From assembly GCA_947628755.1 (NCBI GenBank), contig CANRBC010000010.1, forward strand, positions 1 through 64,000: 64,000 nt of DNA, given 5' to 3'. This document shows, in pieces, positions 43,392 through 52,473 of the stretch (position 1 is the first letter of the stretch; each line of letters opens with the position of its first letter). The position numbers and the translations under genes were made by a program. The notes beneath the pieces were generated by a model. The model did no database searches, was not told the DNA's origin, and worked only from the letters and a program-made list of their open reading frames with translations. The DNA comes from an uncultured Clostridia bacterium (GTDB taxonomy: Bacteria; Bacillota; Clostridia; Lachnospirales; CAG-274).

Positions 43392-43946
43392 CTAGAAGCT
43401 GAATGTATCCTTAAGACCCTTCCACTTTTTATCCTTTTCGGAAAGTATCAGCTTTGATGTATCCTCTACCGGCCAGTCTATGCCTATATCCGGGTCGTTC
43501 CATGCAAGTCCGCCCTCATCGCCAGGGTGATAAAAATCGGTACATTTATAGGTAAATTCGGCTACATCGCTAAGCACTACAAAGCCGTGAGCAAAGCCCT
43601 CGGGAATATAGAACTGCTTCTTGTTCTCATCGCTTAATTCCACGCCGAACCACTTGCCGTAGGTACTGCTTTTGCGTCTGAGGTCTACTGCCACATCGAA
43701 TACCCTGCCCTTTACAACTCTCACCAGCTTGCCCTGGGGGTACTGCTTCTGAAAGTGAAGTCCTCTCAGCACATTTTTGACGCTCATGGACTGATTGTCC
43801 TGAACGAATACCATATCCAGACCCTCCGCCTTAAAGTCGTTAAGGTTATATGTCTCCATAAAGTAGCCTCTTTCGTCGCCGAAAACCGTAGGCTCTATTA
43901 CACACAGACCCTCTATATCGCATTTTGTCACCTTTATTTTGCCCAT
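43392..43946 (-). CDS. rfbC: dTDP-4-dehydrorhamnose 3,5-epimerase
   Basis: The 184-residue cupin-fold enzyme has the RmlC/RfbC motifs: VFGDERGYFMETYN (near 21-34), NVLRGLHFQKQYPQGKLVRV with the catalytic His (near 64), and FYIPEGFAHGFVVLSD with the second His. It epimerises the sugar nucleotide on the way to dTDP-L-rhamnose for cell-surface polymers. The other rfb genes (A, B, D) are not in this window. It starts 1 nt after the YfhO-like gene, so it belongs to the surface-glycosylation operon. Confidence 0.95.
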   Translation of the reverse strand: MGKIKVTKCDIEGLCVIEPTVFGDERGYFMETYNLNDFKAEGLDMVFVQDNQSMSVKNVLRGLHFQKQYPQGKLVRVVKGRVFDVAVDLRRKSSTYGKWFGVELSDENKKQFYIPEGFAHGFVVLSDVAEFTYKCTDFYHPGDEGGLAWNDPDIGIDWPVEDTSKLILSEKDKKWKGLKDTFSF

Positions 43947-43947
43947 T

Positions 43948-46734
43948 TTATTTCCTGCCTTTCTTGGAAAGTCTTTTTGGCTTGTTGTCGGAGCTGTTTT
44001 TCTTTGCCTCAGCCTTCTGCTGTCTTATGCTTTCGGCAACGGCTTCCTCATGAGCCTTTATCTGAGCTGCCTTTTCGGCAGCCCTAGCCTTTCTTTTCTT
44101 ATCTATGATATTATATACGACAGCCAGAAGTATGCCTGCAAAGGATACTATTATTGAAGGCACAAGTCCCTTTGAAGTAAAGTGGAATGTGATACTGTGC
44201 TCGCCGGCAGGCACGCTTACACCTATAACGCCGTCGTCGCCAATGGATACCTTATCCACAGGCTTTCCGTCAAGTGTCACTCTCCAGCCGCCTATATAGG
44301 GTATGGAGGTAAAGAGTATGCCGTCCTCCGCAGCGTTTACAGTACCCTCTATATTTGTATCCTCAAAGCTCGTAATATTGTAGGGATGCTCCTTGAGCTT
44401 GTCATAAGCCCTTTGGAATACGTCGTCATTATAGCTTGCGCCGTATATCTTTACAGTACCGTCTTTTCTGTATGTCTTCTCAAATTCGCCCTTGTTGGTA
44501 AGCTCGAATGTAACGGTTATCTTTTCTCCCGTCTTAACGTGACCTATATCGAAAAGGCTCTTGCCTGCGGAAAGCTCTCTGTCCTCGTTGGCAGTATCCG
44601 TTCTGTATTTAACTCTCTTGGCGTTGCCTGCGTCTACATACACAAAGAGATACTGATCCTTGTCTGATGTAAATTCCGTCGTAACAGTAGGCAGAAGGTC
44701 AAGATTAGCAGGGTCTGTCAGCTTATACTTGAACTCGTTGGAATTTATTTCTTCGGTTACCTCCATATAGGTCTTTGTAATGCTGTCAGGCTGAACGTCT
44801 GTAAACATTTCCTCGTCTATGCCTGCCGCCAGCTTAACAAAGTCGTTCTGCACCCTGAATGGCATTGATTCCGTAGTTTCCCAGTTTTCAATATCCTTGT
44901 TCACCATAAAGCCTAGAGGAAGCACTCTGTCGTTTCTGTATATCCATACGTTGCCGAACTCGTTTTCCTTTTCGTATCTTTCGTTCCTTATAGTGCCGTC
45001 GCCGTTTTCGGCAGCCTTGTTCATAACGTATTTAAGATCGAACATGGCGTCTACAAGGGCGGTCGGGTCGTAATATCGGTAGCTGTTGCCCGTAGCGGCA
45101 ATGCCCAGATGACCTATGAATTCGGAAATACCGCCCGGGGCAAGTGATGAGAACTGAGAGAAGCCTCTGTAATGATAGAGGGCGGCGTCGTTTATGGTAG
45201 TAAAGCGCCTGAACTCTGTTCTGTAAAAATTGCCGTTTTCCTTTTCGTCAAGGTATGCAACCGCCTTGTTGGCATTGTCTATATACTGCACATACTCGTT
45301 TCTGGAGGTAGTCCTGTCAAGTCCCTCATAGCTGGAGAACAGACATTCCGCTATTACAAGGACAAGTAAAACGCACAGTACAGACAAAATGCCCGCAGGC
45401 TTTGTGTTCTTATATACATTAATAAGTATTGCGTATACCACAATAGCGATAATGTTTATTATTATGTCGGAATCCGTCAGCACTCTGTCTATATCGTTTA
45501 TATTCGGCACAAGCACATATTCCGTAAACAGAAGCACAAGCACATAGAATATGCCTGCAAATACCACCCATTGAATATCTGCGGTTTTTATATTCATAAG
45601 TCCCTTGTAGGCTATCATAAGCATTATGAAGCTGTATATGAACGTATATCTGTGAGGCAGATTTGACGGGAAGTGGAAGCCGTGTATCATATAGTCCAAA
45701 GGCTTGATACAAGCGCACAGGAGCATAAACACAAGGAGAACTCCTATAAGCGTCTTTTCCTTCCTTGATATTTTCTTGTTAAAGAAATAAAGAGGAATAA
45801 GCATCATTGTAATAACGCCGCTGTATACATTGGGAAGGTCCTCGTTTCTTGCCAGTACAACGGGTCTTGCGCCTATGAAATGGTTGGTTATAAGCTGATA
45901 AACATTGTCATAGAACTCAAATGCAGGGAAATTGGTGTCGCTTGTGGCGGTCTGGCTCAACGCTATGGCAACAGGCGCCAGTATGAACATTGAAATAAGA
46001 GCCGCTATTATGGACACTATCGAAAACTTTATAAATCTTGAAATCATAAGATTTCTGCTTTTTTTCCACTCGTAGTCGGAGAAAAGCACCACAAGGAAAT
46101 AGAGAGCTGAAAATACGCAGACTATAACTGCCATATAGAAGTTAACTATCATTGTAAACACAAGGGAAACAAGATAGAAAACGTGCTTGTCCTCATGTAT
46201 GAGCCTTTCTATACCCAAGGCTACAAGGGGGAATATGGCTACTGTATCCAGCCACATGACATTCCAGTAGTAGCCTGTCATAAATGCGGTAAAGGCATAG
46301 AGCAAGCCGAATATTGTAATAGAAATATCGTTTTTGTCAAAATGCTTTCTCAGATAATAAGAGAAGAAAGCCGCTGAAAAGCAGGTCTTCAAAAGTATAA
46401 AAAGAGCAAGAGCCTCAGGCAGAAGATGTTGGTTGAAAAGCAGTATAAGTATGCTTATGGGACTTGCGGTATAGTATGCGACCTGAGTTATAAACTCCTT
46501 GCCAAGTCCGCCCTCCCAGCTGTATATAAGGCTCTGACCGTTCATAATACGGTTTCTCAGCTCCTCATGGAAGGGGGCGTACTGATGATACAAATCCACC
46601 TTAAGCACTATCTGATCGCCAAAGGGAAAAATGTGCCTTAGTATATATGTAGTCAGCATCAATACTGCCGTAAGCACAAATGCCAGTATCACAAATCTGT
46701 TGTCGTAAAACAGATTTTTCTTTTTATCGTTCAT
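43948..46734 (-). CDS. YfhO-family polytopic membrane glycosyltransferase
   Basis: The 928-residue protein has about 12-13 membrane helices in residues 1-470 with the YfhO signature (Asp/His near LKVDLYHQYAPFHEELRNRI, 42-61). A large extracellular domain with WRVTLDGKPV follows, then a final helix near 870-890 and a basic tail. YfhO proteins are GT-C-like and, with CsbB and GtcA homologues, attach sugars to lipoteichoic acid or other wall polymers on the outer face. Both partners lie upstream in the same operon at 1-5 nt spacing. Confidence 0.9.
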   Translation of the reverse strand: MNDKKKNLFYDNRFVILAFVLTAVLMLTTYILRHIFPFGDQIVLKVDLYHQYAPFHEELRNRIMNGQSLIYSWEGGLGKEFITQVAYYTASPISILILLFNQHLLPEALALFILLKTCFSAAFFSYYLRKHFDKNDISITIFGLLYAFTAFMTGYYWNVMWLDTVAIFPLVALGIERLIHEDKHVFYLVSLVFTMIVNFYMAVIVCVFSALYFLVVLFSDYEWKKSRNLMISRFIKFSIVSIIAALISMFILAPVAIALSQTATSDTNFPAFEFYDNVYQLITNHFIGARPVVLARNEDLPNVYSGVITMMLIPLYFFNKKISRKEKTLIGVLLVFMLLCACIKPLDYMIHGFHFPSNLPHRYTFIYSFIMLMIAYKGLMNIKTADIQWVVFAGIFYVLVLLFTEYVLVPNINDIDRVLTDSDIIINIIAIVVYAILINVYKNTKPAGILSVLCVLLVLVIAECLFSSYEGLDRTTSRNEYVQYIDNANKAVAYLDEKENGNFYRTEFRRFTTINDAALYHYRGFSQFSSLAPGGISEFIGHLGIAATGNSYRYYDPTALVDAMFDLKYVMNKAAENGDGTIRNERYEKENEFGNVWIYRNDRVLPLGFMVNKDIENWETTESMPFRVQNDFVKLAAGIDEEMFTDVQPDSITKTYMEVTEEINSNEFKYKLTDPANLDLLPTVTTEFTSDKDQYLFVYVDAGNAKRVKYRTDTANEDRELSAGKSLFDIGHVKTGEKITVTFELTNKGEFEKTYRKDGTVKIYGASYNDDVFQRAYDKLKEHPYNITSFEDTNIEGTVNAAEDGILFTSIPYIGGWRVTLDGKPVDKVSIGDDGVIGVSVPAGEHSITFHFTSKGLVPSIIVSFAGILLAVVYNIIDKKRKARAAEKAAQIKAHEEAVAESIRQQKAEAKKNSSDNKPKRLSKKGRK

Positions 46735-46735
46735 A

Positions 46736-47179
46736 TCAGACTTCTCCTTTATTTTTAAATATAAATAATTTACTGAAAATATAGTTCATTACCACTATTA
46801 CAAACTGACCCAGTATCTTACATACGCTGTCGTTGAAATGCAGAACAGATACCGTTACATTCATCCACACAAGCTCAAAGCCAAGGGACAATATTCTTGC
46901 TCCCACAAAGGAGGATACCTCCTTGGCAAGCACTTTCGGCGCAAAGGACACAGATTGGAATACAAAGAGCTTGTTTGTAATATATGCAAATGTAACAGCC
47001 AGTATCCAGCTTGATACATTTGCTATATTCATCTGCAAGGGCGTCGGTTCTGCGCCTCCTGTAAGCATGAGCTTCACAGCTTCGTAGCTCACTATGGAAA
47101 CGACTGTGGTAAGCACACCGAATACAAGATAGCTTATTGTTTCTCTGTTGCAGACACGGGAAATAATGCTTTTTATCAA
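46736..47179 (-). CDS. GtrA/GtcA-family flippase-like membrane protein
   Basis: The 147-residue protein has four membrane helices and the GtrA motifs SYLVFGVLTTVVSIVSYE, WILAVTFAYITNKLFVFQS and a C-terminal NYIFSKLFIFK. Family members are thought to move undecaprenyl-phosphate-linked sugars across the membrane. The start is TTG with GGGAGG 8 nt upstream. It sits between the glycosyltransferase that would load the carrier and the YfhO protein that would use it. Confidence 0.92.
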   Translation of the reverse strand: MIKSIISRVCNRETISYLVFGVLTTVVSIVSYEAVKLMLTGGAEPTPLQMNIANVSSWILAVTFAYITNKLFVFQSVSFAPKVLAKEVSSFVGARILSLGFELVWMNVTVSVLHFNDSVCKILGQFVIVVMNYIFSKLFIFKNKGEV

Positions 47180-47184
47180 TACGA

Positions 47185-48135
47185 TTACCTCCCATAGTCG
47201 TTTTGGGGCTTGTCCACATTGGTTTCCGCTATTATATATACAGGACGGTTTTTGACCTCAATATATATCTTTGCAATATATTCGCCCATTATACCGCAAC
47301 ACAGCATAATACAGCCGCCCAGAAACAAAAGTATCGTTATGATAGAGGCGTAGCCCGGGAAATCCCTGCCGTGTACAAGGGTCTTTATAACGATATATAT
47401 AAGATATATAAATGATGATGCGGATATTATACTGCCCAAATATATAGCTACCTTAAGAGGAAATGTGGAAAAGGCAGTTATGCCCGCTATGGCGTATTTC
47501 AGAAGTCCCCAGAAGCTCCACTTGGTTTCTCCTGCGGCTCTTTCCACATCATTGAAGCTGAGCCACTTTGTATTGAAGCCGACCCAGCTGAATATACCCT
47601 TGCTGAAGCGCTGAACCTCGCTCAGAGCAACTACGGCGTCTGTCATTTTGCGGCTCATCATTCTGAAATCTCCTGCTCCGTCGGGCATACTGACCTCTGA
47701 AATTCTGTTTATAAAGCTATAAAACCGCCTTGTAAAAAATGTACGGAGAAAAGGGTCGCCGTCTCTGGTGGCTCTGTTGGTAGCGCAGCAGTCATAGCCC
47801 TCCTCCATTGCCTCAAGCATTTGAGGAATAAGGGCAGGCGGATGCTGCAAATCCGCGTCCAGTATAGCCGTGTAATCCCCTGTGGAATTCTTAAGTCCGG
47901 CATACATGGCGGATTCCTTGCCAAAGTTACGGGAGAAGGATATATATTTCACCCTGCTGTCCTTTTCTGCAAGCTCTTTCATTATATCGAGAGTACCGTC
48001 GGTACTTCCGTCATTTACAAATATAAAGTTGAAATCATAATTATCAATGCCGTCGGCAACTCTTTTTGCCTCGTCGTAGAACATTTTAAGCACAGCCGAC
48101 TCATTGTAACAGGGAACTATCAGATCTACAAGCAT
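47185..48135 (-). CDS. polyprenyl-phosphate glycosyltransferase (GT2, CsbB/GtrB type)
   Basis: 316 residues from the ATG at 48135 with AAGGAGA; the longer ORF to 48255 has no ribosome site and runs over the promoter. The GT-A domain has VDLIVPCYNES, FVNDGSTDGTLD, YTAILDADLQHPP (DAD/DLQ metal motif near 95) and the FSWVGF segment. Two C-terminal membrane helices (about 225-250 and 262-285) anchor it. It should load a sugar onto undecaprenyl phosphate for the GtrA and YfhO partners downstream. Confidence 0.92.
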   Translation of the reverse strand: MLVDLIVPCYNESAVLKMFYDEAKRVADGIDNYDFNFIFVNDGSTDGTLDIMKELAEKDSRVKYISFSRNFGKESAMYAGLKNSTGDYTAILDADLQHPPALIPQMLEAMEEGYDCCATNRATRDGDPFLRTFFTRRFYSFINRISEVSMPDGAGDFRMMSRKMTDAVVALSEVQRFSKGIFSWVGFNTKWLSFNDVERAAGETKWSFWGLLKYAIAGITAFSTFPLKVAIYLGSIISASSFIYLIYIVIKTLVHGRDFPGYASIITILLFLGGCIMLCCGIMGEYIAKIYIEVKNRPVYIIAETNVDKPQNDYGR

Positions 48136-48175
48136 AATAGTCTCCTTTCCCCAAATTTTATAACATACCAATCTT

Positions 48176-48204
48176 ATTTTAACCCAAAAATCAATATATA
48201 GCAA
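48176..48204 (-). promoter_or_regulatory. promoter of the glycosylation operon
   Basis: On the minus strand, TTGCTA (48204-48199), 17 nt and TAAAAT (48181-48176) are seen, 41 nt before the glycosyltransferase start. Confidence 0.72.
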
Positions 48205-48461
48205 TAAAAAAATGAAATTTTTGGATAAAAGATGAGTATAAATGGTTTTTGTCAATCGGTTAATTTTCTGATTTTATAAAGAAATAATAAGGATTTTGAG
48301 GATTCTTGGATTTATAATTTATATAAGTGACAGATTGTCCTATTGCTGTACAATATTGTTCAGCCATTAGTAACATATTTAGTGTTTTGGCAAAACTGAA
48401 AGTCGTTTTGACAAATGATTGCTAAAGCTTATGATGAAATGAAAATGTATTAAGAGAATAT

Positions 48462-48575
48462 GTGAGAAATCAATTACAGAAAGATATGGCTGATGGTCAA
48501 ATAAGTCTGAAAGAGTATATAGACCCGTTTACGGGTAAGCCGATAGAAAAAAGCAAGTCAAGACCACCGGCTTAG
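48462..48575 (+). pseudogene. possible 3' remnant of an unidentified gene
   Basis: The frame reads LREYVRNQLQKDMADGQIS, then LKEYIDPFTGKPIEKSKSRPPA and a stop, which looks protein-like. An out-of-frame piece upstream (MIAKAYDEMKMY, 48417-48455) could be its continuation across a frameshift. The family is not recognised. It may equally be chance. Confidence 0.3.
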
Positions 48576-48590
48576 CCGATGGTCTTGACT
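48556..48590. terminator. terminator of the VTC/DUF4956 operon
   Basis: AGTCAAGACCA and TGGTCTTGACT form a perfect 11-bp stem. On the minus strand it is followed by TGCTTTTTTC, 10 nt past the 48600 stop. Confidence 0.82.
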
Positions 48591-48599
48591 AGATATATT

Positions 48600-49280
48600 T
48601 TAAAACTCTCCCTTTCTACCTTCAAGAAACAGTGATACAGACAGATTTCCGTTTCTGCATCTCAGCTCGTCTATAAAATCCTTTGTCTTTTCATTCTGTC
48701 TCATTACCAGCTTATAATCCAGCTCGTATACGCTTCCCAAATCCAGAGTGGTAACTCTCACAAGCTCGTGCTTTACGGTATATTGCTTCAGAATGTCGTC
48801 AAACACGCCCTCGTAGTCCAGATTTTCCGGTATAAGCACCTTTAGCTTTCTGTCCATTATTTTTCTGTTGCCGAAATTGAGCCTTGTAAGAACAAGCATA
48901 AGCAGGCACAGAAACACCGTAAACACAAGACCGTATATATAATATCCCAGACCGCAGGCAAGACCTATCGCCACGGTAGCAAATATATAGGATATATTCT
49001 TGGGACTGCCCGGCTCGCTTCTGAATCGTATAAGAGCAAAAGCGCCGCTTATACTCAGAGCGGAGGCAATGCTGTTGCCTATAAGCTGTATCACAATAGA
49101 GGCTGCCACAGGCACTATTACCAGCGTATAGCAGAAGCTGGAGCTGTAATTTTCCTTTTCAGCAGTTATCATGTATGTAAAGCTGACTATAAGTCCCAGT
49201 ACAAATGAAACGGCTATGGTTTCCACCGCCATAACAGGGGAAATATCCGTATTGAGGGACTGCAATATCACATCAGGCAT
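48600..49280 (-). CDS. DUF4956 membrane protein
   Basis: The 226-residue protein has four membrane helices in residues 18-130, with the conserved ALIRFRSEPGSPKNISYIF loop near 84-102, and a soluble C-terminal domain (about 140-226). DUF4956 proteins are regularly encoded beside VTC polyphosphate polymerases, and here the genes overlap by 8 nt. It probably provides the membrane part for polyphosphate synthesis or export. Confidence 0.9.
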   Translation of the reverse strand: MPDVILQSLNTDISPVMAVETIAVSFVLGLIVSFTYMITAEKENYSSSFCYTLVIVPVAASIVIQLIGNSIASALSISGAFALIRFRSEPGSPKNISYIFATVAIGLACGLGYYIYGLVFTVFLCLLMLVLTRLNFGNRKIMDRKLKVLIPENLDYEGVFDDILKQYTVKHELVRVTTLDLGSVYELDYKLVMRQNEKTKDFIDELRCRNGNLSVSLFLEGRKGEF

Positions 49281-50010
49281 ATAATCTACTCTCCTTTATT
49301 CCGTATTTAAGATAATGCTCATATTCCGTGCCGTATTTTGAAAAAGACGTTTTTTCAAGGTCGTGATGCCTTATAAGGGCAATAAGCCACATAGGCATCC
49401 TGTCCATATACTTTATCTCCATTACCATAGTATCCCTTGGCACTACTCTCTCTCCGAACACACCGTATTCAAGAGCCACGTCCTCCCGCCTTGCAATAAT
49501 ATTTTTGTCAAATGTTATGCGAAGCTCACTGTCTGTTTTTCCCGTAAAAGCCTGTCTTTCGTAGGAAAGATATACCTTCGGCTCAACCTCATAGTGCCTT
49601 ATGCTGTATTTAAGCTCCTTTAGCACCTGCTCGTTCATATATTCCCTTATTTCAGGTATTTCTCCCGTATTCACAAAATCGTATGCTTCCTTAAGGGTAA
49701 GAGTGGTACGTCTTTTGTTTACCACTCCATGGTACTTTTTCTTTATCTCCAGAAATACCTTGGAATCCATAGACGGTACGCCGTAGGCTCTCAGCCTTAT
49801 TTTTTCCTTGTACACAGGCTTGGTTACGGACATTCTTATAAGATTGTTGTCCTCCGTATCGTAGTATATATTTGATATGGCATAAAAGCTGCCGTTTTTA
49901 CTGTATTCGTCGGGAAAAGCATATTTGCTAAGCTCTGCCGCTATATGCTCATACTGTTCTTTTGTTATAACATATTTCTCCTCAACTCTGTTGAAAATTT
50001 CCTTTGCCAT
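49273..50010 (-). CDS. VTC-domain polyphosphate polymerase
   Basis: 245 residues from the ATG at 50010 (AGAGGTG upstream; the 50034 start lacks one). The triphosphate-tunnel fold is shown by FNRVEEKYVIT, the KEKIRLRAYG basic strand, FLEIKKKYHGVVNKRR and VMEIKYMDRMPMW near 210-222, each supplying tunnel Lys/Arg/Glu residues. Such proteins polymerise phosphate from ATP into polyphosphate. The partner DUF4956 gene overlaps its end. Confidence 0.9.
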   Translation of the reverse strand: MAKEIFNRVEEKYVITKEQYEHIAAELSKYAFPDEYSKNGSFYAISNIYYDTEDNNLIRMSVTKPVYKEKIRLRAYGVPSMDSKVFLEIKKKYHGVVNKRRTTLTLKEAYDFVNTGEIPEIREYMNEQVLKELKYSIRHYEVEPKVYLSYERQAFTGKTDSELRITFDKNIIARREDVALEYGVFGERVVPRDTMVMEIKYMDRMPMWLIALIRHHDLEKTSFSKYGTEYEHYLKYGIKESRLYA

Positions 50011-50102
50011 ACAATGCACCTCTTTCCTTTTCACAGCTAATAATTTACCACCTTAAAATTAAAATATAATATGTGTTAAATTAGAAAAAGATTAAAATTA
50101 CA

Positions 50103-50131
50103 TTGACTTTGCCCTGAATATGGGATAACAT
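50103..50131 (+). promoter_or_regulatory. promoter of the chromate-transporter operon
   Basis: TTGACT (50103-50108), 17 nt, TAACAT (50126-50131), 30 nt before the ATG at 50162. Confidence 0.65.
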
Positions 50132-50161
50132 AATTATTATCAATATTTAAGGAGAATACAG

Positions 50162-50704
50162 ATGAAAGAGCTTTTGGAATTGTATTGGGTATTCTGTAAA
50201 ATGGGCGCAGTATGCTTTGGCGGAGGCTATGCCATGCTCCCTATAATACAGGCTGAAATAGTGGATAAAAGAGGCTGGGCGACCTCCGAGGAAATTATGG
50301 ATTACTACGCCATAGGTCAATGCACACCGGGAGTTATAGCAGTCAATACCTCTACATTTATAGGCAACAAAAGAGCGGGCATACCGGGAGCAATAGCGGC
50401 TACGGCAGGCTTTGTCACCCCCTCTGTTATTATAATAATGATAATATCGTCGCTTCTGAAAAACTTTGCCCACATTACTTATGTGGAAAGAGCCTTTTCA
50501 GGCATAAGGATATGCGTTGCAGTCCTTATAATAAACGCCACGGTAAAGCTCTGGAAAAGTGCTGTAAAGGACAAAATAGGTCTTGTTATATGCCTCGGCG
50601 TATTTTTACTTTCGGCATTTACGCCTCTTAGTCCCGTTATATTTGTGGTGCTTTCAGGCTTCGCAGGGTATTTTATATGCAAATGGAAGGGGGCGTCTGA
50701 ATGA
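50162..50704 (+). CDS. chromate transporter, short-chain CHR half (first)
   Basis: The 180-residue protein is a single CHR domain: FCKMGAVCFGGGYAMLPIIQ (near 11-30), then AIGQCTPGVIAVNTSTFIGN near 55-75, with about six membrane helices. Short-chain CHR proteins work in pairs encoded by adjacent genes. The stop overlaps the next start (ATGA). The family is named for chromate efflux but the natural substrate in anaerobes may be another oxyanion. Confidence 0.93.
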   Translation: MKELLELYWVFCKMGAVCFGGGYAMLPIIQAEIVDKRGWATSEEIMDYYAIGQCTPGVIAVNTSTFIGNKRAGIPGAIAATAGFVTPSVIIIMIISSLLKNFAHITYVERAFSGIRICVAVLIINATVKLWKSAVKDKIGLVICLGVFLLSAFTPLSPVIFVVLSGFAGYFICKWKGASE

Positions 50705-51270
50705 TACAGCTTCTTCTCCTTATAATAGAGTTTTTCAAAATAGGTCTTTTTGCCATAGGCGGAGGTCTTGCTACGCTGCCCTTTCTCTATGACCTTACGG
50801 TAACTCACCCCGATTGGGTAAACCGTTCTCAGCTCCTTGATATGGTAGCTATTTCGGAATCCACACCGGGCGCTTTGGGAGTAAATATGGCGACCTATGT
50901 AGGCAATATAATAGCAGGACCCTTAGGCGGCGTTGCCACTACTATTGGTCTTGTTATGCCCTCTGTTATAATAATAGTGATAGTTGCAAAATTTCTGGAG
51001 AGATTCAAGGACAGTCCTATTGTACAGAATGTATTCTACGGCATACGCCCTGCCTCAATAGGGCTTATAATGGCAGCCGCCTTTGTCGTAATAAAGGAGG
51101 CCCTTATGGACATACCCCTTTTTAGCGAAACAGGCAGCTTTACGGACTTGTTCAGAATAAAGTCAATAATATTCGGCATAATACTCTATATCGGCATGGT
51201 AAAGTTCAAGAAGCACCCCATACTCTATATTGCAATAGCGGCGGTAGTAGGAAATATAATAGCGTTCTGA
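50701..51270 (+). CDS. chromate transporter, short-chain CHR half (second)
   Basis: The 189-residue second CHR half has FFKIGLFAIGGGLATLPFLY near 10-29 and AISESTPGALGVNMATYVGN near 56-75. It overlaps the first half by 4 nt, which favours equal synthesis and a heterodimer with opposite topology. It is followed 1 nt later by a kinase-like gene. Confidence 0.93.
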   Translation: MIQLLLLIIEFFKIGLFAIGGGLATLPFLYDLTVTHPDWVNRSQLLDMVAISESTPGALGVNMATYVGNIIAGPLGGVATTIGLVMPSVIIIVIVAKFLERFKDSPIVQNVFYGIRPASIGLIMAAAFVVIKEALMDIPLFSETGSFTDLFRIKSIIFGIILYIGMVKFKKHPILYIAIAAVVGNIIAF

Positions 51271-51271
51271 T

Positions 51272-52168
51272 ATGAAAACAACAGTAAAAAAGGCTCTTGA
51301 AAAAATGGGTTTTACCGACTGTACGCCTGTTTTTCATCAGACCTCCGAAAACACAACATTTATAATAAAAAAAGAAGATATACCCCTGTATACCCTTAGA
51401 ATATCCCGAAAAAACAGCAGAACACCCTCTCAGCTCGAAGGGGAGCTTAAATGGATGAAAGCAATAAAGGGCGTGAATATGGCTGAGCCCATTTCGGAAA
51501 TACTGGATATAGACGGGTATTTCTGCGTATTTTTTAAGTATATAGACGGAGAAATGCCAAGCTACAACGATGAAGAGGTACTGTATAACATCGGCAAGAT
51601 AGCGGCGCAGCTCCATAAATTTGCCGATATGCGTCTTGACCGCCCTGTGTGGAGCATAGAAAATATGACAGGCAGAAACGGTCTGTGGGGCGATTGGAGA
51701 AAAAATGATGAGCTTACCTATAAAGACAGGGAAGTTATAGAAAAGGCTCTGAGCATTGCCGCAGAAAAAATAAAGGAATACGATTCCCCAAAATACGGAC
51801 TTATACACGCCGATTTAAGAATTACGAATATTATACAAAACGACAAATACTATGCCATAGACTTTGACGACTGCGGCTACGGCTATTTTATGCAGGATAT
51901 TGCAGCGGCTCTCAGCTTTATGGAAAACTCTGAAAATATAGAAGCCCTTAAGTCCGCCTGGTTCAGAGGCTATGAGGAGATAACTCCCCTTGACACAAGG
52001 GACAGGGAAATAGCCGACTCCTTTATATTACTGAGGAAAATACAGCTCCTTGCATGGGTCACCTCCCATACCGACAGCGAATATGTGCAGGGAATAAGGA
52101 AGGGCTTCGGTGCGAAAAGCGTTGCTACTGCCGTTACTTACTTAAATAAAAGCTATAATATTATGTAA
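51272..52168 (+). CDS. APH/choline-kinase-fold phosphotransferase
   Basis: The 298-residue protein has the catalytic loop LIHADLRITNII (His/Asp/Asn near 177-184) and metal motif AIDFDDCGYGYF (near 196). It belongs to the aminoglycoside phosphotransferase/homoserine kinase-like fold; the N-lobe YTLRISRKNSR supplies the ATP side. It is not closely similar to the one at 10905-11654. It lies 1 nt after the CHR pair, so it is in that operon, though a link to ion transport is not obvious. Substrate unknown. Confidence 0.85.
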   Translation: MKTTVKKALEKMGFTDCTPVFHQTSENTTFIIKKEDIPLYTLRISRKNSRTPSQLEGELKWMKAIKGVNMAEPISEILDIDGYFCVFFKYIDGEMPSYNDEEVLYNIGKIAAQLHKFADMRLDRPVWSIENMTGRNGLWGDWRKNDELTYKDREVIEKALSIAAEKIKEYDSPKYGLIHADLRITNIIQNDKYYAIDFDDCGYGYFMQDIAAALSFMENSENIEALKSAWFRGYEEITPLDTRDREIADSFILLRKIQLLAWVTSHTDSEYVQGIRKGFGAKSVATAVTYLNKSYNIM

Positions 52169-52218
52169 TCATACCATTTACGGTACTTGTCAAAGGTAAA
52201 AGTTCTGAACATTTTTCC

Positions 52219-52247
52219 TTGACAACATTATATTTCTATTGTATAAT
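52219..52247 (+). promoter_or_regulatory. strong promoter of tRNA-Ser
   Basis: Perfect TTGACA (52219-52224), 17 nt, perfect TATAAT (52242-52247), 44 nt before the tRNA. Confidence 0.88.
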
Positions 52248-52291
52248 AATTAAGCACTGTGATTGAAACAGGATTACAGTATCAGAACTAT

Positions 52292-52379
52292 GGAGTAGTA
52301 CTCAAGTGGCTGAAGAGGCTCCCCTGCTAAGGGAGTAGGTCGTTAACGCGGCGCGAGAGTTCAAATCTCTCCTACTCCG
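52292..52379 (+). tRNA. tRNA-Ser (anticodon GCU)
   Basis: The 88-nt cloverleaf has acceptor arms GGAGTAG/CTACTCC with discriminator G, a D arm around CTCAAGTGGCTGAAGAG, anticodon loop CTGCTAA (GCU, reads AGC/AGU), a long variable arm (GGTCGTTAACGCGGC region) typical of class II tRNA, and a TTCAAAT T-loop. CCA is not encoded. Confidence 0.96.
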
Positions 52380-52473
52380 TTTTTAAGAGCTGCTGTACTT
52401 ATAAAGTGCAGCGGCTTATTTTTTACATAGATTGTTAGATACCTTACAATTATCCTCAAAGGGAGGCGGCATT

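Larger units (their letters stand above)
48205..48599. other. intergenic with a gene remnant
   Basis: Between divergent and convergent neighbours this stretch holds a 37-codon open segment (48462-48575) and a strong terminator (48556-48590). Nothing else is recognised. Confidence 0.45.
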
